From DATLFA01 sp035525225 (GTDB lineage Bacteria > Actinomycetota > Acidimicrobiia > Acidimicrobiales > WLNW01): a stretch of 64,000 bases of DNA. Of the stretch, positions 16,590-25,775 are shown piece by piece. The position numbers and the translations under genes were made by a program. Numbering within the stretch: the first letter of the stretch is position 1; the number at the start of each line of letters is the position of its first letter. The stretch covers positions 49,302 to 113,301 of the forward strand of contig DATLFA010000050.1 of NCBI GenBank assembly GCA_035525225.1, in the 5' to 3' direction. The notes beneath the pieces are model-generated. The model searched no databases and was not told the origin of the DNA. It saw only the letters and a program-made list of their open reading frames with translations.

Positions 16590-19500
16590 TCAGATCAAGA
16601 TGGCATCGGGCCCGAGAAGGACCCTCAGCTCCGCCACGAGGCCGTTGGTCGTATCGACGCAGAACTCGTCGGACAGCCGCAAGAGCTTGCCCGCCTGACC
16701 GGCGTCGCCCAGCTGGATCACCACCGGCGACGGTCCTTGATGCTCGCGCAGCAACCGCTTGAGCTCGTCGATGAGCTCCGGCCGGGCGGCGTTGGGCGAC
16801 AACCGCAGGCGCAACGTGGTGGGACGGACGCTTTCGGTGACCTCGAAGATCTCGATCTCGAGCGGGATGAACTTGGCTTGGTCCTCCCGTTTGTCGACCC
16901 GACCCCGCAACAACACGACGGCGTCGTCGACGAGCTTGTGCCCGAATTCGGTCATGGTCTTGGGGAACACCATCACCTCGATCGACGACGTGAGGTCTTC
17001 GAGTTGGAACACCGCCATGAGGTCGCCGCGCTTGGTCCACTTGCGCTGCAGGCCGGCGATGACCCCACCGACGCGCTTCTGGGTGCCATCCTCGACATCG
17101 AGCAACTCGGCGACCGTGCAGTCGGTCTTGCGCCGCAAGATGGCTTCGGCGCCCATCAGCGGATGATCGGAGATGTAGACCCCGAGCATCTCCTTTTCGA
17201 AGGTGAGCTTGGTCGTGTTATCGAACTCGACGTCGGGGATCGGTGTGCGCTCGTCGAACGTCGGTCCTTCGCTCGTCGCACCGAACAGCGACATGACACC
17301 CATCTCGTGCTCGCGTCGACGGGCAACGGTCTGGTCGATGATCTGCTCGAAGGCCGACAGCAGCCCCTTGCGCGGATGACCGAGTGAATCGAAGCAACCG
17401 GCTTTGATCATCGATTCGATCGCGCGCTTGTTGAGTACGGACACGTCGACGCGCTGGCAGAAATCGTAGAAGTCGACGAACGGACCGCTCTTTCGTTCGA
17501 CGAGAACCTGCTCGACGAGACCCTCGCCGACGTTGCGCACCGCAGACAGGCCGAACACGATCGCGCCCAGATGAAACGTTCCCTGCGGCGGCATGACGTC
17601 GCCGCCGAGAACGACCGCGGCGTGACTGTCACGGTCGGGCACCGGTCGGAAGTCGCTGTCGGACAAGTTGATGTCGGGCACCGCGACATCGATACCGAGG
17701 AGACGGCATTCGTTGAGGTACACCGCGGCCTTGTCGAGCGACGCTTTCACGCTCGTGAGCAACGCCGCGAGGTACTCGACCGGATGATGCGTCTTGAGAT
17801 AGGCGATCTGATACGCGATGTAGCCGTATCCGTAGCTGTGGCTCTTGTTGAACGCGTAGTCGGCGAACTGTTCGATGACGTCGAAGAGATCGTTGCCGAG
17901 GACGCTGCCGTAGCCGGTGTTGTCACAACCGGCGACGAAGCTCTCGCGCTCTTGCGCCATCAATGAGCGGATCTTCTTGCCGCACGCCTTGCGAAGGTTG
18001 TCGGCTTCGGCCAACGAGTAGCCGGCGAACTTCTGCGCGACGCGCATCATCTGCTCTTGGAACACCATGAGCCCGTAGGTGTCGGAGAGGATCTCTTCCG
18101 CGTCGGGGTGGAAGTACGCGACCGGCTTGCGACCGTTCTTGCGATCGGCGTAGTCGTTGTGCATGTTGGCCGCCATCGGCCCCGGCCGGTAGAGCGCAAC
18201 GAGCGCTGCGACGTCTTCGAAGGTGGTGGCCGCCAGCGAACGCATGAGTGCGCGCATCGGCGACGACTCGAGTTGGAACACGCCGATCGAATCACCCCGG
18301 GCCAGCAGCTTGTAGGTCGGCGTGTCGTAGAGATCGACGTTGTCGATGTCGAGGGTGATGCCCTGCGTCTGTTCGATCAACTCGAGCGCGTCGGTGATCA
18401 CGTCGAGGTTGCGCAGACCCAGAAAGTCCATCTTCAAGAGGCCGAGATCTTCGACACCGTGCATCTCGTATTGCGTGACGACCGGTGAGAACTCGGGGTC
18501 CTGCCCACCCTCTGGTTTGCGCTGGATGGGTAGATACTCGGTCAGCGGTTCCTTGGTGATGACCACCGCCGCCGCGTGGATGCCGTCTTGGCGGCGCAAG
18601 CCCTCGAGCCCACGGGCGACGTCGACGACCTTCTTGACGTCGGGGTCGAGGTTGTACATGTCACGCAACTCGGTGGCCATCTTGTAGCCGTCTTCGTAGC
18701 GTTCCTGCGGCTCGAGACAGGCCCGCAACGGCGTGTCGCGTCCCATGATGAGCGGGGGCATGGCCTTGGCGATCTTGTCGCCCACCGCATACGGGTAGCC
18801 GAGCACCCGGGCGGCGTCGCGCACCGCGGCACGCGCCTTGATCTGGCTGAAGGTGACGATCTGCGCGACATGGTTGCGGCCATAGCGCTCGGCGGCATAG
18901 CGGATCATTTCGTCGCGGTAGCGCGAGTCGAAGTCCATGTCGATATCGGGCATCGACTTGCGGCTGGGGTTCAAGAATCGCTCGAAGAGCAAGTCGTACT
19001 TGATCGGATCGAGGTCGGTGATCTGCAAGCAGTAAGCGACCGCACAACCCGCCGCGCTGCCGCGGCCGGGGCCGACGCGAATGCCGCGCCGGCGGGCGTA
19101 CGCGATGAGATCGCCGACGATGAGGAAATACGAGCTGAAACCCATATCCGCGATGACTTGCAACTCGAATGCCAACCGCTCGACCGCGGCGTCGGGTAGC
19201 GGATCGCCCCAACGCGCCCGCGCTCCGTCGAAGGTGAGGTGTTGGAGGTACTCGCGGCACTTGACGTCATAGGTCTCGCCCTCGACGGGCTGGAACTCGG
19301 GAGGCAACGGGAACTCGGGCAGTTGCGGCTTGCCGAACTCGATGTCGACCTTGCACCGCTCTGCGATCCACAAACTGGAGTCGCACGCCTCGGGCAGCTC
19401 GGCGAACAATTTGCGCATCTCGAGCGCCGACTTGAGATAGTGCTCGTCGCCGTGGAACTTGAATCGATCGGGGTCGCTCATGAGCGAGCCGGTCTGCACG

Positions 19501-20210
19501 CACAACAAAGCGTCGTGCGCAACGGCGTCACCGCGGTGCACGTAGTGGCTGTCGTTGGTGGCGAGCAACGGCGCGTGCAGCTTGCGGGCGATCTCGACGA
19601 GCATCGGATTGGTGCGCTTTTGCTCGGGGATTCCCTGGTCTTGGATCTCGATGAAGAGGTTGTCGCGGCCGAAGATCTCTTGCAGTCGCGCCGCCTTTTG
19701 CAGACCGAGATCGAAGTCGCCCTTCATCAACGCTTGCAACACATGGCCACCGAGACAGCCGGTGGTCGCGATGAGCCCTTCGCTGTGCTCGGCGAGAATC
19801 TCCCAGTCGACGCGCGGCTTGTAGTAGTAGCCCTCGAGGTACGCGCGACTGGCCAGTTGTATGAGGTTCTTGTAGCCGACGTTGTTCTCGGCGAGCAGTG
19901 TCAGGTGGTAGTAGAGCTTTGCGCCACCGTCGGTGTCACCGCCCGAGTCGTCGAGTCGGCCGCGCCGGCTCGGCCGCTCGAAGCGCGTGTCGTGCGCCAT
20001 GTACGCCTCACTGCCGATGATCGGCGTGATGCCCGCATCGTTGGCCGCTTTGTAGAAGTCGAGGACGCCGTACATGTTGCCGTGATCGGTGATGCCGATC
20101 GCGGGCTGGCCGTCTTGCACCGCGGCGGCCACCAAGTCGCCCACGCGCGCCGCTCCGTCGAGCATCGAGTACTCGGTGTGAACGTGCAGGTGGGTGAACG
20201 AACTGGGCAC
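16590..20210 (-). CDS. dnaE: DNA polymerase III alpha subunit
   Basis: This 1206-residue replicative polymerase starts at GTG 20210. The PHP domain begins at once with FTHLHVHTEYSMLDGA. The polymerase palm has GPGRGSAAGCAVAYCL and PDIDMDFDSRYRDEMI, which carries the catalytic aspartates. GVFQLESSPMRALM and FNKSHSYGYGYIAYQIAYLK mark the fingers and tau-binding region. The C-terminal third has the OB fold (GVIAGLQRKWTKRGDLMAVF). Length and order match DnaE1 of Actinobacteria. It is transcribed divergently from the enoyl-CoA hydratase gene, with a 71-bp gap that must hold both promoters. Confidence 0.97.
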   Translation of the reverse strand: MPSSFTHLHVHTEYSMLDGAARVGDLVAAAVQDGQPAIGITDHGNMYGVLDFYKAANDAGITPIIGSEAYMAHDTRFERPSRRGRLDDSGGDTDGGAKLYYHLTLLAENNVGYKNLIQLASRAYLEGYYYKPRVDWEILAEHSEGLIATTGCLGGHVLQALMKGDFDLGLQKAARLQEIFGRDNLFIEIQDQGIPEQKRTNPMLVEIARKLHAPLLATNDSHYVHRGDAVAHDALLCVQTGSLMSDPDRFKFHGDEHYLKSALEMRKLFAELPEACDSSLWIAERCKVDIEFGKPQLPEFPLPPEFQPVEGETYDVKCREYLQHLTFDGARARWGDPLPDAAVERLAFELQVIADMGFSSYFLIVGDLIAYARRRGIRVGPGRGSAAGCAVAYCLQITDLDPIKYDLLFERFLNPSRKSMPDIDMDFDSRYRDEMIRYAAERYGRNHVAQIVTFSQIKARAAVRDAARVLGYPYAVGDKIAKAMPPLIMGRDTPLRACLEPQERYEDGYKMATELRDMYNLDPDVKKVVDVARGLEGLRRQDGIHAAAVVITKEPLTEYLPIQRKPEGGQDPEFSPVVTQYEMHGVEDLGLLKMDFLGLRNLDVITDALELIEQTQGITLDIDNVDLYDTPTYKLLARGDSIGVFQLESSPMRALMRSLAATTFEDVAALVALYRPGPMAANMHNDYADRKNGRKPVAYFHPDAEEILSDTYGLMVFQEQMMRVAQKFAGYSLAEADNLRKACGKKIRSLMAQERESFVAGCDNTGYGSVLGNDLFDVIEQFADYAFNKSHSYGYGYIAYQIAYLKTHHPVEYLAALLTSVKASLDKAAVYLNECRLLGIDVAVPDINLSDSDFRPVPDRDSHAAVVLGGDVMPPQGTFHLGAIVFGLSAVRNVGEGLVEQVLVERKSGPFVDFYDFCQRVDVSVLNKRAIESMIKAGCFDSLGHPRKGLLSAFEQIIDQTVARRREHEMGVMSLFGATSEGPTFDERTPIPDVEFDNTTKLTFEKEMLGVYISDHPLMGAEAILRRKTDCTVAELLDVEDGTQKRVGGVIAGLQRKWTKRGDLMAVFQLEDLTSSIEVMVFPKTMTEFGHKLVDDAVVLLRGRVDKREDQAKFIPLEIEIFEVTESVRPTTLRLRLSPNAARPELIDELKRLLREHQGPSPVVIQLGDAGQAGKLLRLSDEFCVDTTNGLVAELRVLLGPDAILI

Positions 20211-20281
20211 GTGGCGGTCCTGGTCAAATTACAGGGGCGTAGTTCAGGAAAGGTAGTCGCCGAAGGCGAAGGGAGCAACTG

Positions 20282-20964
20282 ATGAGCCACGCGAGCCCAC
20301 TCGGCGTAGAGACGGTCTCCGACCGGGTCGCGCTCGTGACCCTACAGCGCCCCGAACGGCGCAACGCGCTGTCGATTGCCCTGCGAGACGCCCTGAGCGA
20401 CACGCTCGATGCGCTGGCTGCCGACGAAGCCGTGTCGGTGGTGATCATCACCGGCGAGGGGCCCGTCTTTTGTTCCGGATTCGACCTGAAGGAGTTCGAG
20501 ACGGCAGCCGCCGACCCCGCGTTCGATCGTGCCCTGTGGCCTCGTCGGATCGCTATCACGCCACGCTGTTGCGGTTCCCACTACCGCTCATCGCCGCGGT
20601 CAACGGGCCGGCGATCGCCGGCGGGTTCGATCTCGCGGTGTGTTGTGACCTCCGTGTCGCGTCGACGACGACCGTGTTCTCCCACCCGGAGTTCGCCTGG
20701 GGCGACGTCGTCTACTCGCCGCTGCACGAACTCGTCGGCGGGGCGATCGCGCGCGAGTTGGTGTTGACCGGTCGCGCGGTCAGCGCGCCCGAAGCGCTCG
20801 CGCTGCACCTCGTCTCGCGCGTCGTCACTCCCGAGACAGTGGTCGACGTCGCGGTCGGACACGCAAACATGATGACGCAATCCACCCGGGCGCTACTGCA
20901 GCGAGCCAAGGCCAAGATCCTCGCGCGCGCCGGCATCGCCGACGCCGCGACCCTCGACCTCTGA
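20282..20964 (+). pseudogene. Enoyl-CoA hydratase/isomerase with a single-base frameshift
   Basis: The N-terminal half reads as a crotonase: VALVTLQRPERRNALS, VVIITGEGPVFCSGFDLKE. Near 20545 the frame shifts by one base. Restoring a G in TGGCCTCG gives a continuous product that carries on as SSDRYHATLLRFPLPLIAAV, NGPAIAGGFDLAV and SHPEFAWGD, to a stop at 20964. The repaired protein would have about 228 residues, close to the family's 250. The ATG at 20282 has AGGGAG upstream. A one-base loss in a G/C run could be a real mutation or a sequencing error; the rest of the gene shows no decay. Confidence 0.75.
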
Positions 20965-20997
20965 GCCTCTTTCCCCGAGCCCCTCTTTCCCGAACTG

Positions 20998-21034
20998 GCA
21001 GCACAACGTCGAACCCAAGCCGACGTTGTGCTGC
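20998..21034. terminator. Bidirectional hairpin terminator
   Basis: GCAGCACAACGTCG (20998-21011) and its exact complement (21021-21034) form a perfect 14-bp stem around a 9-nt loop. It lies between the convergent enoyl-CoA hydratase and bpa genes. There is no T-run on either side. Confidence 0.8.
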
Positions 21035-21043
21035 GAGAACGGG

Positions 21044-21556
21044 TCAGAGGTAGGTGCCAGGGCGGGCTTCGCTCGAATCGGGCGAGGGTTCGCCGGGCCG
21101 ACCGGGACCGCCGCCCGGGCCGATCTGGCCGCGCATGTTCGCGAGCTGTTGTTGGGCGGCCATCTGCTGCGCGAACAACGTCGCCTGGATCCCTTGGATG
21201 AGTCCTTCGAGCCAGCCGACCAACTGTGCTTGCGCGATCTGCAACTCAGCGGTGGTCGGTGGCGTGCCCCCGACTTCGGCAAAGGGCAGCGACAGGCGGG
21301 CGAGCTCGTCGCGCAGATCGGGAGAGATCGCGGAACCGAGTTCGCGCACCGACGTTTCGTAGATCTCGCGCAGTCGCTCGCGGCTCGGTTCATCGAGCGG
21401 CGTGGCGCGCACCTCCTCGAGCAACTGCTTCATCATCGTGCCGACGCGCATGACCTTGGCCGGCTGTTCGATGAACTCGTCGGGCCTCTGCGAGCGCGGA
21501 TCGATGACTTCGGGATGCTCGATCTCGGCACGAGCGGGCGTTGCGGGATTTGTCAT
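21044..21556 (-). CDS. bpa: Bacterial proteasome activator (PafE/Bpa, DUF2587)
   Basis: This 170-residue protein matches the ATP-independent activator of the actinobacterial 20S proteasome. The helical core contains RVGTMMKQLLEEVRATPLDE, RERLREIYETSVRELGSA and IAQAQLVGWLEGLIQGIQA. A flexible glycine/proline-rich tail leads to the C-terminal GTYL, which corresponds to the GQYL motif that docks into the proteasome alpha ring. It forms a dodecameric ring that opens the gate for unfolded substrates. Its presence implies prcBA genes elsewhere. It is convergent with the enoyl-CoA hydratase across the terminator. Confidence 0.92.
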   Translation of the reverse strand: MTNPATPARAEIEHPEVIDPRSQRPDEFIEQPAKVMRVGTMMKQLLEEVRATPLDEPSRERLREIYETSVRELGSAISPDLRDELARLSLPFAEVGGTPPTTAELQIAQAQLVGWLEGLIQGIQATLFAQQMAAQQQLANMRGQIGPGGGPGRPGEPSPDSSEARPGTYL

Positions 21557-21568
21557 AAGCAGCGCAGC

Positions 21569-22666
21569 TTATGACACGAGCAACGGGACCAGAACCTCGG
21601 CCTCGGTCAGCGATCCGTGCCGGCCCACGAGGTGATAGGGGCCGGTGTCGGCGGGATCGTCGAATGCGAGTGTGCCCTTGGCCACAAGCGCCACATCACC
21701 CAGACGCTTGGACGCCGACGCGGTGATCGTGGGGCCGAACCACTGCTCGTCGATGATCTCACCCTTCGATCGAACCCAGGCTTGTTCGGAGAACGTGGAG
21801 CGCGCCACTTCGAGGAGCGCCGCTTGACGGCCCGGCCGGGCGTGCAGCCAACGAAACCGCGCTTCGCCCGACTGGCGGGCGACGTGTTCGAGCACATCGG
21901 ATGGCAACCCGATGACGTTGTCACCGGTGTGTACCTGACCGTGGTCGGCGGTGACCACGAGCACCGCCCCCGGCGGCAACAGATCACAGATCTCTGCGAC
22001 GAGGCGATCACACCAGGCGATCTCGGCATCGAAATGACCGGCCAGGCCGTACTCGTGCGAGACCTTGTCGAGACCGTCGTAGTACGCGAACACGAACGGC
22101 TCACCGGCATCGACGAGGGTGCGCACTTCATGCACCATCGTGGCCGCAGTGCGATAGCCGTGGAAGCGGACACCGTCGAGATGCGCCGCAGAGAAACCGC
22201 CACCGGAGAAGTCGGCGCGCGTCACGATGGGCGGGCGTTCACCATGGAATGGTGCGGCCTTTTGAATGTCGTTCGGACGGATCACCGTGCGGGCATCGCC
22301 ACGCGGCGTCGACCACCGCAACACGTTGAGCACTTCGTCGTCAACGGCCATGCGATAGCCGATGACACCGTGCTGTCCCGGTGACAAGCCGGTCGTGATC
22401 GACGTCATCGCGGTGGCGGTGGTGGTCGGCACCACCGTCGAGATCGGGCCACCGGTCAGGGCGTGCAGCGACGGCGTGATGGAGCGGCGCTCGGCCATCT
22501 GTTGCCAGCCGAGCCCGTCGAGCACGAGCAGCACCACTTGGCGGGCCGAGAAGGCGGCTGCGGGGAACCACGTCGGCGGTTCGGTGAAGCCGCCGAGCAA
22601 CGACGGAACCACGTTGCAGACGCAGGCACCCGAGTAATCGGGAATCAGTGGTGCCTCGTCGCTCAT
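21569..22666 (-). CDS. Alkaline-phosphatase-fold nucleotide pyrophosphatase/phosphodiesterase
   Basis: This 365-residue hydrolase has the type I phosphodiesterase pattern. VVLLVLDGLGW holds the first metal aspartate, followed by the likely nucleophile threonine in STVVPTTTATAMTSI. YYDGLDKVSHEYG and VTADHGQVHTGDN carry further metal ligands, and the late VGRHGSLTE the last histidine. It has no membrane anchor or clear signal peptide. ATG 22666 was chosen because AGGAGG lies upstream; a longer frame would run into the repeat element. Substrate and role are unknown. Confidence 0.83.
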   Translation of the reverse strand: MSDEAPLIPDYSGACVCNVVPSLLGGFTEPPTWFPAAAFSARQVVLLVLDGLGWQQMAERRSITPSLHALTGGPISTVVPTTTATAMTSITTGLSPGQHGVIGYRMAVDDEVLNVLRWSTPRGDARTVIRPNDIQKAAPFHGERPPIVTRADFSGGGFSAAHLDGVRFHGYRTAATMVHEVRTLVDAGEPFVFAYYDGLDKVSHEYGLAGHFDAEIAWCDRLVAEICDLLPPGAVLVVTADHGQVHTGDNVIGLPSDVLEHVARQSGEARFRWLHARPGRQAALLEVARSTFSEQAWVRSKGEIIDEQWFGPTITASASKRLGDVALVAKGTLAFDDPADTGPYHLVGRHGSLTEAEVLVPLLVS

Positions 22667-22793
22667 CCGCTCGATTGCCTCCTGCTGGTCCGCCTGACGC
22701 GAAGTCCAGCACGCAATACACCGTTGTACCAACTGTCGACGCGGATTACGACATCCGCACGACTCAACCGCGACGATACGCCCGCCGCGAGCT

Positions 22794-22854
22794 CCCCGCT
22801 GTGCAGGGCCGCTCGGGCTCCGCTTCCCGCTCTGCAGGGCCGCTCGGGCTCCGC
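22794..22854. repeat. Dispersed hairpin element, two tandem copies (site 3)
   Basis: Two units of about 31 bp end in GGGCC-GCTCG-GGCTC, which pairs through one G-U. They lie just upstream of the Rrf2 regulator's start and end 18 bp before its GTG, so they may sit in its leader. Confidence 0.7.
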
Positions 22855-22871
22855 GGCGTAGGATCAACGCC

Positions 22872-23321
22872 GTGAAGGTGTCGACGAGAGGCGACTATGC
22901 GAGCCGGGCACTGTTGTCCCTCGCGCTGCACGGCGACGGCCGTACCCCGACCTCGGTACGCGAGATCGCCGACCGGACCGGGCTCCCCCAGCCCTACCTC
23001 GAGCAGATCCTCCTTGCACTCAAGGGCGCTGGCCTGGTCCGATCCAAACGCGGCGTTGGCGGCGGCTACGTGCTCGCCCGCGACCCCGACCAAATCCTCC
23101 TCTCCCAGATCGTCAGCGCCGTCGACGGTCCGATCACCGCCGGCGACTTCGGCGAACCTCATACAAACGGCGCCTGCGACCATGAGGGCCAATGCGTGTT
23201 GCTCGCCATCTGGGCTGCGTCCGGCGCCCACATGCGCCACTACCTGGGGTCCTACACCCTCTCCAACATCGCGTCGATCAGCCGCGGTGACCGCGACTGG
23301 CCGACCGTCGAAGCCGACTAA
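22872..23321 (+). CDS. Rrf2-family transcriptional regulator
   Basis: This 149-residue regulator begins at GTG 22872. The winged helix-turn-helix covers STRGDYASRALLSLALH, IADRTGLPQPYLEQILLAL and RSKRGVGGGYVLAR. Only two cysteines, C102 and C108, stand in the segment where IscR/NsrR/RsrR relatives bind an Fe-S cluster; a third ligand may be the nearby histidine H97 or H104. It probably senses redox, nitric oxide or Fe-S status, or is a cysteine-metabolism type. Its 3' end overlaps the convergent rluD gene by 4 bp. The leader carries the tandem hairpin repeat. Confidence 0.88.
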   Translation: MKVSTRGDYASRALLSLALHGDGRTPTSVREIADRTGLPQPYLEQILLALKGAGLVRSKRGVGGGYVLARDPDQILLSQIVSAVDGPITAGDFGEPHTNGACDHEGQCVLLAIWAASGAHMRHYLGSYTLSNIASISRGDRDWPTVEAD

Positions 23322-24232
23322 GAGAACGCGGCCAGCACCGATACGAGATCGGGCGGTAGCGGCGACACGAACGCCAAGTCCTCGCCGCTGACCGGGTGCA
23401 CGAAGCCCAGGCGTGCGGCGTGCAGGAATGGCCGGCGCATCGGGACCTGTACCCTCCGGCCGCCGTACCGATCGTCCCCGAGCACCGGGGCGCCGATCGC
23501 CGAGAGGTGTACGCGTATCTGGTGCGTGCGGCCACTCTCGAGCCGGCACGACAAGAGCGACGCCGGGACTGGCTCGACGAAGCGCTGTTCGACGACGTAG
23601 CGCGTTCGCGCGTCGCGTCCACGCGGCGTCACCGCCATGCGTGTCGGCGCCCGCGACGAACGACCTATGGGCGCGTCGACCACCCCTTCGTGCTCTTCGA
23701 AGCTGCGACACACGAGAGCGGTGTAGCTGCGCACGACCGTGCGGTCCGCGAGCTGCGCGACCAACGACTCGTACGCGCGGGGTGAGCGGGCCACCATCAA
23801 CAGTCCCGACGTTCCTTTGTCGAGTCGGTGAACGATGCCGGGACGTTGAGGGTCACCCGCACTCACGATCTCGGGGTAACGGGCCAACAGCGCGGAGACG
23901 AGCGTGTCATCGCGATGTCCGGCACCAGGGTGCACGACGAGGCCCGGCGGCTTGTCGATGACGACGACGTCCTCGTCTTCATGGACGATCGTGAGTTCGA
24001 TCGTCGAGTCGGCTCGCACCGGCACCTCTTCTTCGAACTCGACGACGATCTCGTCGCCGGCTCGCACCCGTTGGGCAGACTTCGTGACGACGACACCACC
24101 GATGCGTACGTGCGCGCCGTCGATGAGCGTCTTCACGCGAGCGCGGCTGGCCTCGGTGAGCATGGCCACGACGCGATCCACGCGTTCGTCGTCGAGCGCC
24201 GATGGCACGATGTCGCGCCGCGTCTCAATCAT
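23318..24232 (-). CDS. rluD: Ribosomal large-subunit pseudouridine synthase, RluD-type
   Basis: This 304-residue enzyme has an N-terminal S4-like RNA-binding segment (SRARVKTLIDGAHVRIGG). The RluA-family catalytic domain follows, with VVVIDKPPGLVVHPGAGH, the aspartate motif IVHRLDKGTSGLL and RLESGRTHQIRVHL. It isomerises uridines in 23S rRNA. The choice of RluD over other RluA paralogues rests on the S4 segment and on its place after lspA, the standard actinobacterial order. Its ATG at 24232 overlaps the lspA stop by eight bases. Confidence 0.92.
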   Translation of the reverse strand: MIETRRDIVPSALDDERVDRVVAMLTEASRARVKTLIDGAHVRIGGVVVTKSAQRVRAGDEIVVEFEEEVPVRADSTIELTIVHEDEDVVVIDKPPGLVVHPGAGHRDDTLVSALLARYPEIVSAGDPQRPGIVHRLDKGTSGLLMVARSPRAYESLVAQLADRTVVRSYTALVCRSFEEHEGVVDAPIGRSSRAPTRMAVTPRGRDARTRYVVEQRFVEPVPASLLSCRLESGRTHQIRVHLSAIGAPVLGDDRYGGRRVQVPMRRPFLHAARLGFVHPVSGEDLAFVSPLPPDLVSVLAAFS

Positions 24233-24764
24233 CGATCGCGCTCGGCGCCCTCGCTTCGCGGCGACCCGCTTCCTGCGATTCGAAGATCACGAGGATGATG
24301 CCGCAGGTGACGCCCATGTCGGCCACGTTGAAAACGGGCCAGAACTGGAAGTCGATGAAGTCGACGACGTGACCCTCGAGGAACCCGTGCGGGCTGCGCA
24401 CGATCCGGTCGACGATGTTGCCGACGGCCCCGCCGAGCAGCAACGCGATGCCGACCGCCGATGCCACGCTGCGGGGTTGGCGGGCGAGGGTCACGAGCAC
24501 GACCACCACGCCACAGGCGACGACACCCAGCAGTGGGCCCTTGCCCTCGCCGAGGCTGAACGCGGTGCCCGGGTTGCGCACCAGCCGCAGTTGCAGTTTC
24601 CATACGACGTCGATCGTGCGATCGTCGAGCGCGGACACAGCCCAGACCTTGGTGATCTGATCGAGCAACAGGACCGCGCCCGCGAGAGCGGCGATCAACG
24701 CCTGACGAGTCGACTGCACTTTGACGTCGCTCACGCTCGGTGCCAACAGCTCGCGCACGTGCAT
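24225..24764 (-). CDS. lspA: Lipoprotein signal peptidase II
   Basis: This 179-residue membrane protease has four membrane segments. The signatures are DQITKVWAV in the first, NPGTAFSLGEG, and the two catalytic-aspartate motifs: GGAVGNIVDRIVRSPHG and VVDFIDFQFWPVFNVADMG. It cleaves prolipoproteins after lipidation, needed for the lipoproteins at 8.97 and 59.8 kb. ATG 24764 follows the DksA-like stop by two bases; a GTG ten codons later (24734) is an alternative start. Confidence 0.95.
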   Translation of the reverse strand: MHVRELLAPSVSDVKVQSTRQALIAALAGAVLLLDQITKVWAVSALDDRTIDVVWKLQLRLVRNPGTAFSLGEGKGPLLGVVACGVVVVLVTLARQPRSVASAVGIALLLGGAVGNIVDRIVRSPHGFLEGHVVDFIDFQFWPVFNVADMGVTCGIILVIFESQEAGRREARAPSAIDD

Positions 24765-24766
24765 AC

Positions 24767-25672
24767 TCAGTGCGGGCGACCGAGGCCGCCCACCTTGTAC
24801 TCGATGCGTTCGGTTGCCCACGGAATCGCCCGCAGTCGTTCTTTGGGTATCGCTTGGCCGGACGTGATGCAGATGCCATAGGTCGAGTCGGCGATGCGAG
24901 CCAGCGCGGCGTCGATCTCGGCCACCTTGTCCTGCGCCTGCGCGCTGAGCGCAAGGTCGAAATCGCGTTCCACCGCCAGCGAATCGCCTTCGCCGGACTC
25001 CTCGTCGAATTGCACGTCGCCCGGCTCACGATCGTTCACCAGCGAATCGGCCTCGACCCGGTACTTGGTTGCGGACTTGGAGTAACGCGCTCGTTCCTCC
25101 AGCAGCATCGTGCGCTGTTCGGCCAAGAACTTGGCGTCATAGGGGGTCTTCGTCAACCGGGGAATCGGCTTCTCCTTGGACTTCGTCCGGATCCGAGGAG
25201 GTGGGACGCCGGCTCGCAGCGGCGCGACCGCCGGCGTGGCGGGCGCCGCGGCTTTCGATGCGGTGCCGGCCTTGGACGCCGCTGCACCTTTCGCCTTCGC
25301 CTTTGCGGGCGCTTCTTTGACCGGCTTGGCGCCGGGTTTTCCCTCGGCAGCTTTCGTCGCAGCTTTGGTCGGAGCAGCCTTGGCAGGGGCAGCCTTGGCG
25401 GGCTTCGGGGCAATTTTGACGGGGGCCGCTTTCTTGGTGATCGGTGGTGATTGTGCCTTCGCCGCTTTGGCGGGCGCGGCCTTGGTCGCTTTGGCAGTGG
25501 ACTTCGGTTTCGCGGACTTCTTGGCCGCGGCCTTGGCAGGGGCAGCCTTGGTGGGCTTGGGCGCAGGTTTCTTGGTCGCCTTCACCGGAGCCGCTTTTGC
25601 CGCTGGTTTCGCCTTGACGCCCGATTTTGGTTTCGGCGCGGGCTTTTTCGCCTGCTTCTTGCTCGTCGCCAT
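24767..25672 (-). CDS. DksA/TraR-like protein with a long Lys/Ala/Pro-rich N-terminus and a degenerate zinc finger
   Basis: This 301-residue protein has two unlike parts. Residues 1-150 or so are almost only lysine, alanine and proline, in KKPAPK- and AKAAPAK-type repeats like a histone H1 or nucleoid-protein tail. The C-terminal 130 residues resemble the DksA/TraR coiled coil and finger: LLEERARYSK, then STYGICITSGQAIPKERL. Of the usual four zinc cysteines only the first remains; the others are Ser or absent, so zinc binding is unlikely. It sits between divIVA and lspA, a common actinobacterial position. A role with RNA polymerase or DNA is inferred. Confidence 0.8.
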   Translation of the reverse strand: MATSKKQAKKPAPKPKSGVKAKPAAKAAPVKATKKPAPKPTKAAPAKAAAKKSAKPKSTAKATKAAPAKAAKAQSPPITKKAAPVKIAPKPAKAAPAKAAPTKAATKAAEGKPGAKPVKEAPAKAKAKGAAASKAGTASKAAAPATPAVAPLRAGVPPPRIRTKSKEKPIPRLTKTPYDAKFLAEQRTMLLEERARYSKSATKYRVEADSLVNDREPGDVQFDEESGEGDSLAVERDFDLALSAQAQDKVAEIDAALARIADSTYGICITSGQAIPKERLRAIPWATERIEYKVGGLGRPH

Positions 25673-25775
25673 CGCCGCCGACCGTCCTTACGGGGGAATT
25701 ACACGTCGTTCGCCGCGGCGGGAGTGTAGAGGCATGCGCCCCGAATGAGACGGTTTTCGAGCGGACTGCTTCTCG

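Noticed and set aside
16573..16600. 13-bp direct repeat GGCTCAGATCAAG at the dnaE 3' end as an attachment site
   Set aside because: Only a short duplication that overlaps the stop codon; no integrase or tRNA is nearby.
19239..20282. A 347-codon plus-strand frame opposite dnaE
   Set aside because: Shadow of the dnaE PHP region, with no motifs of its own.
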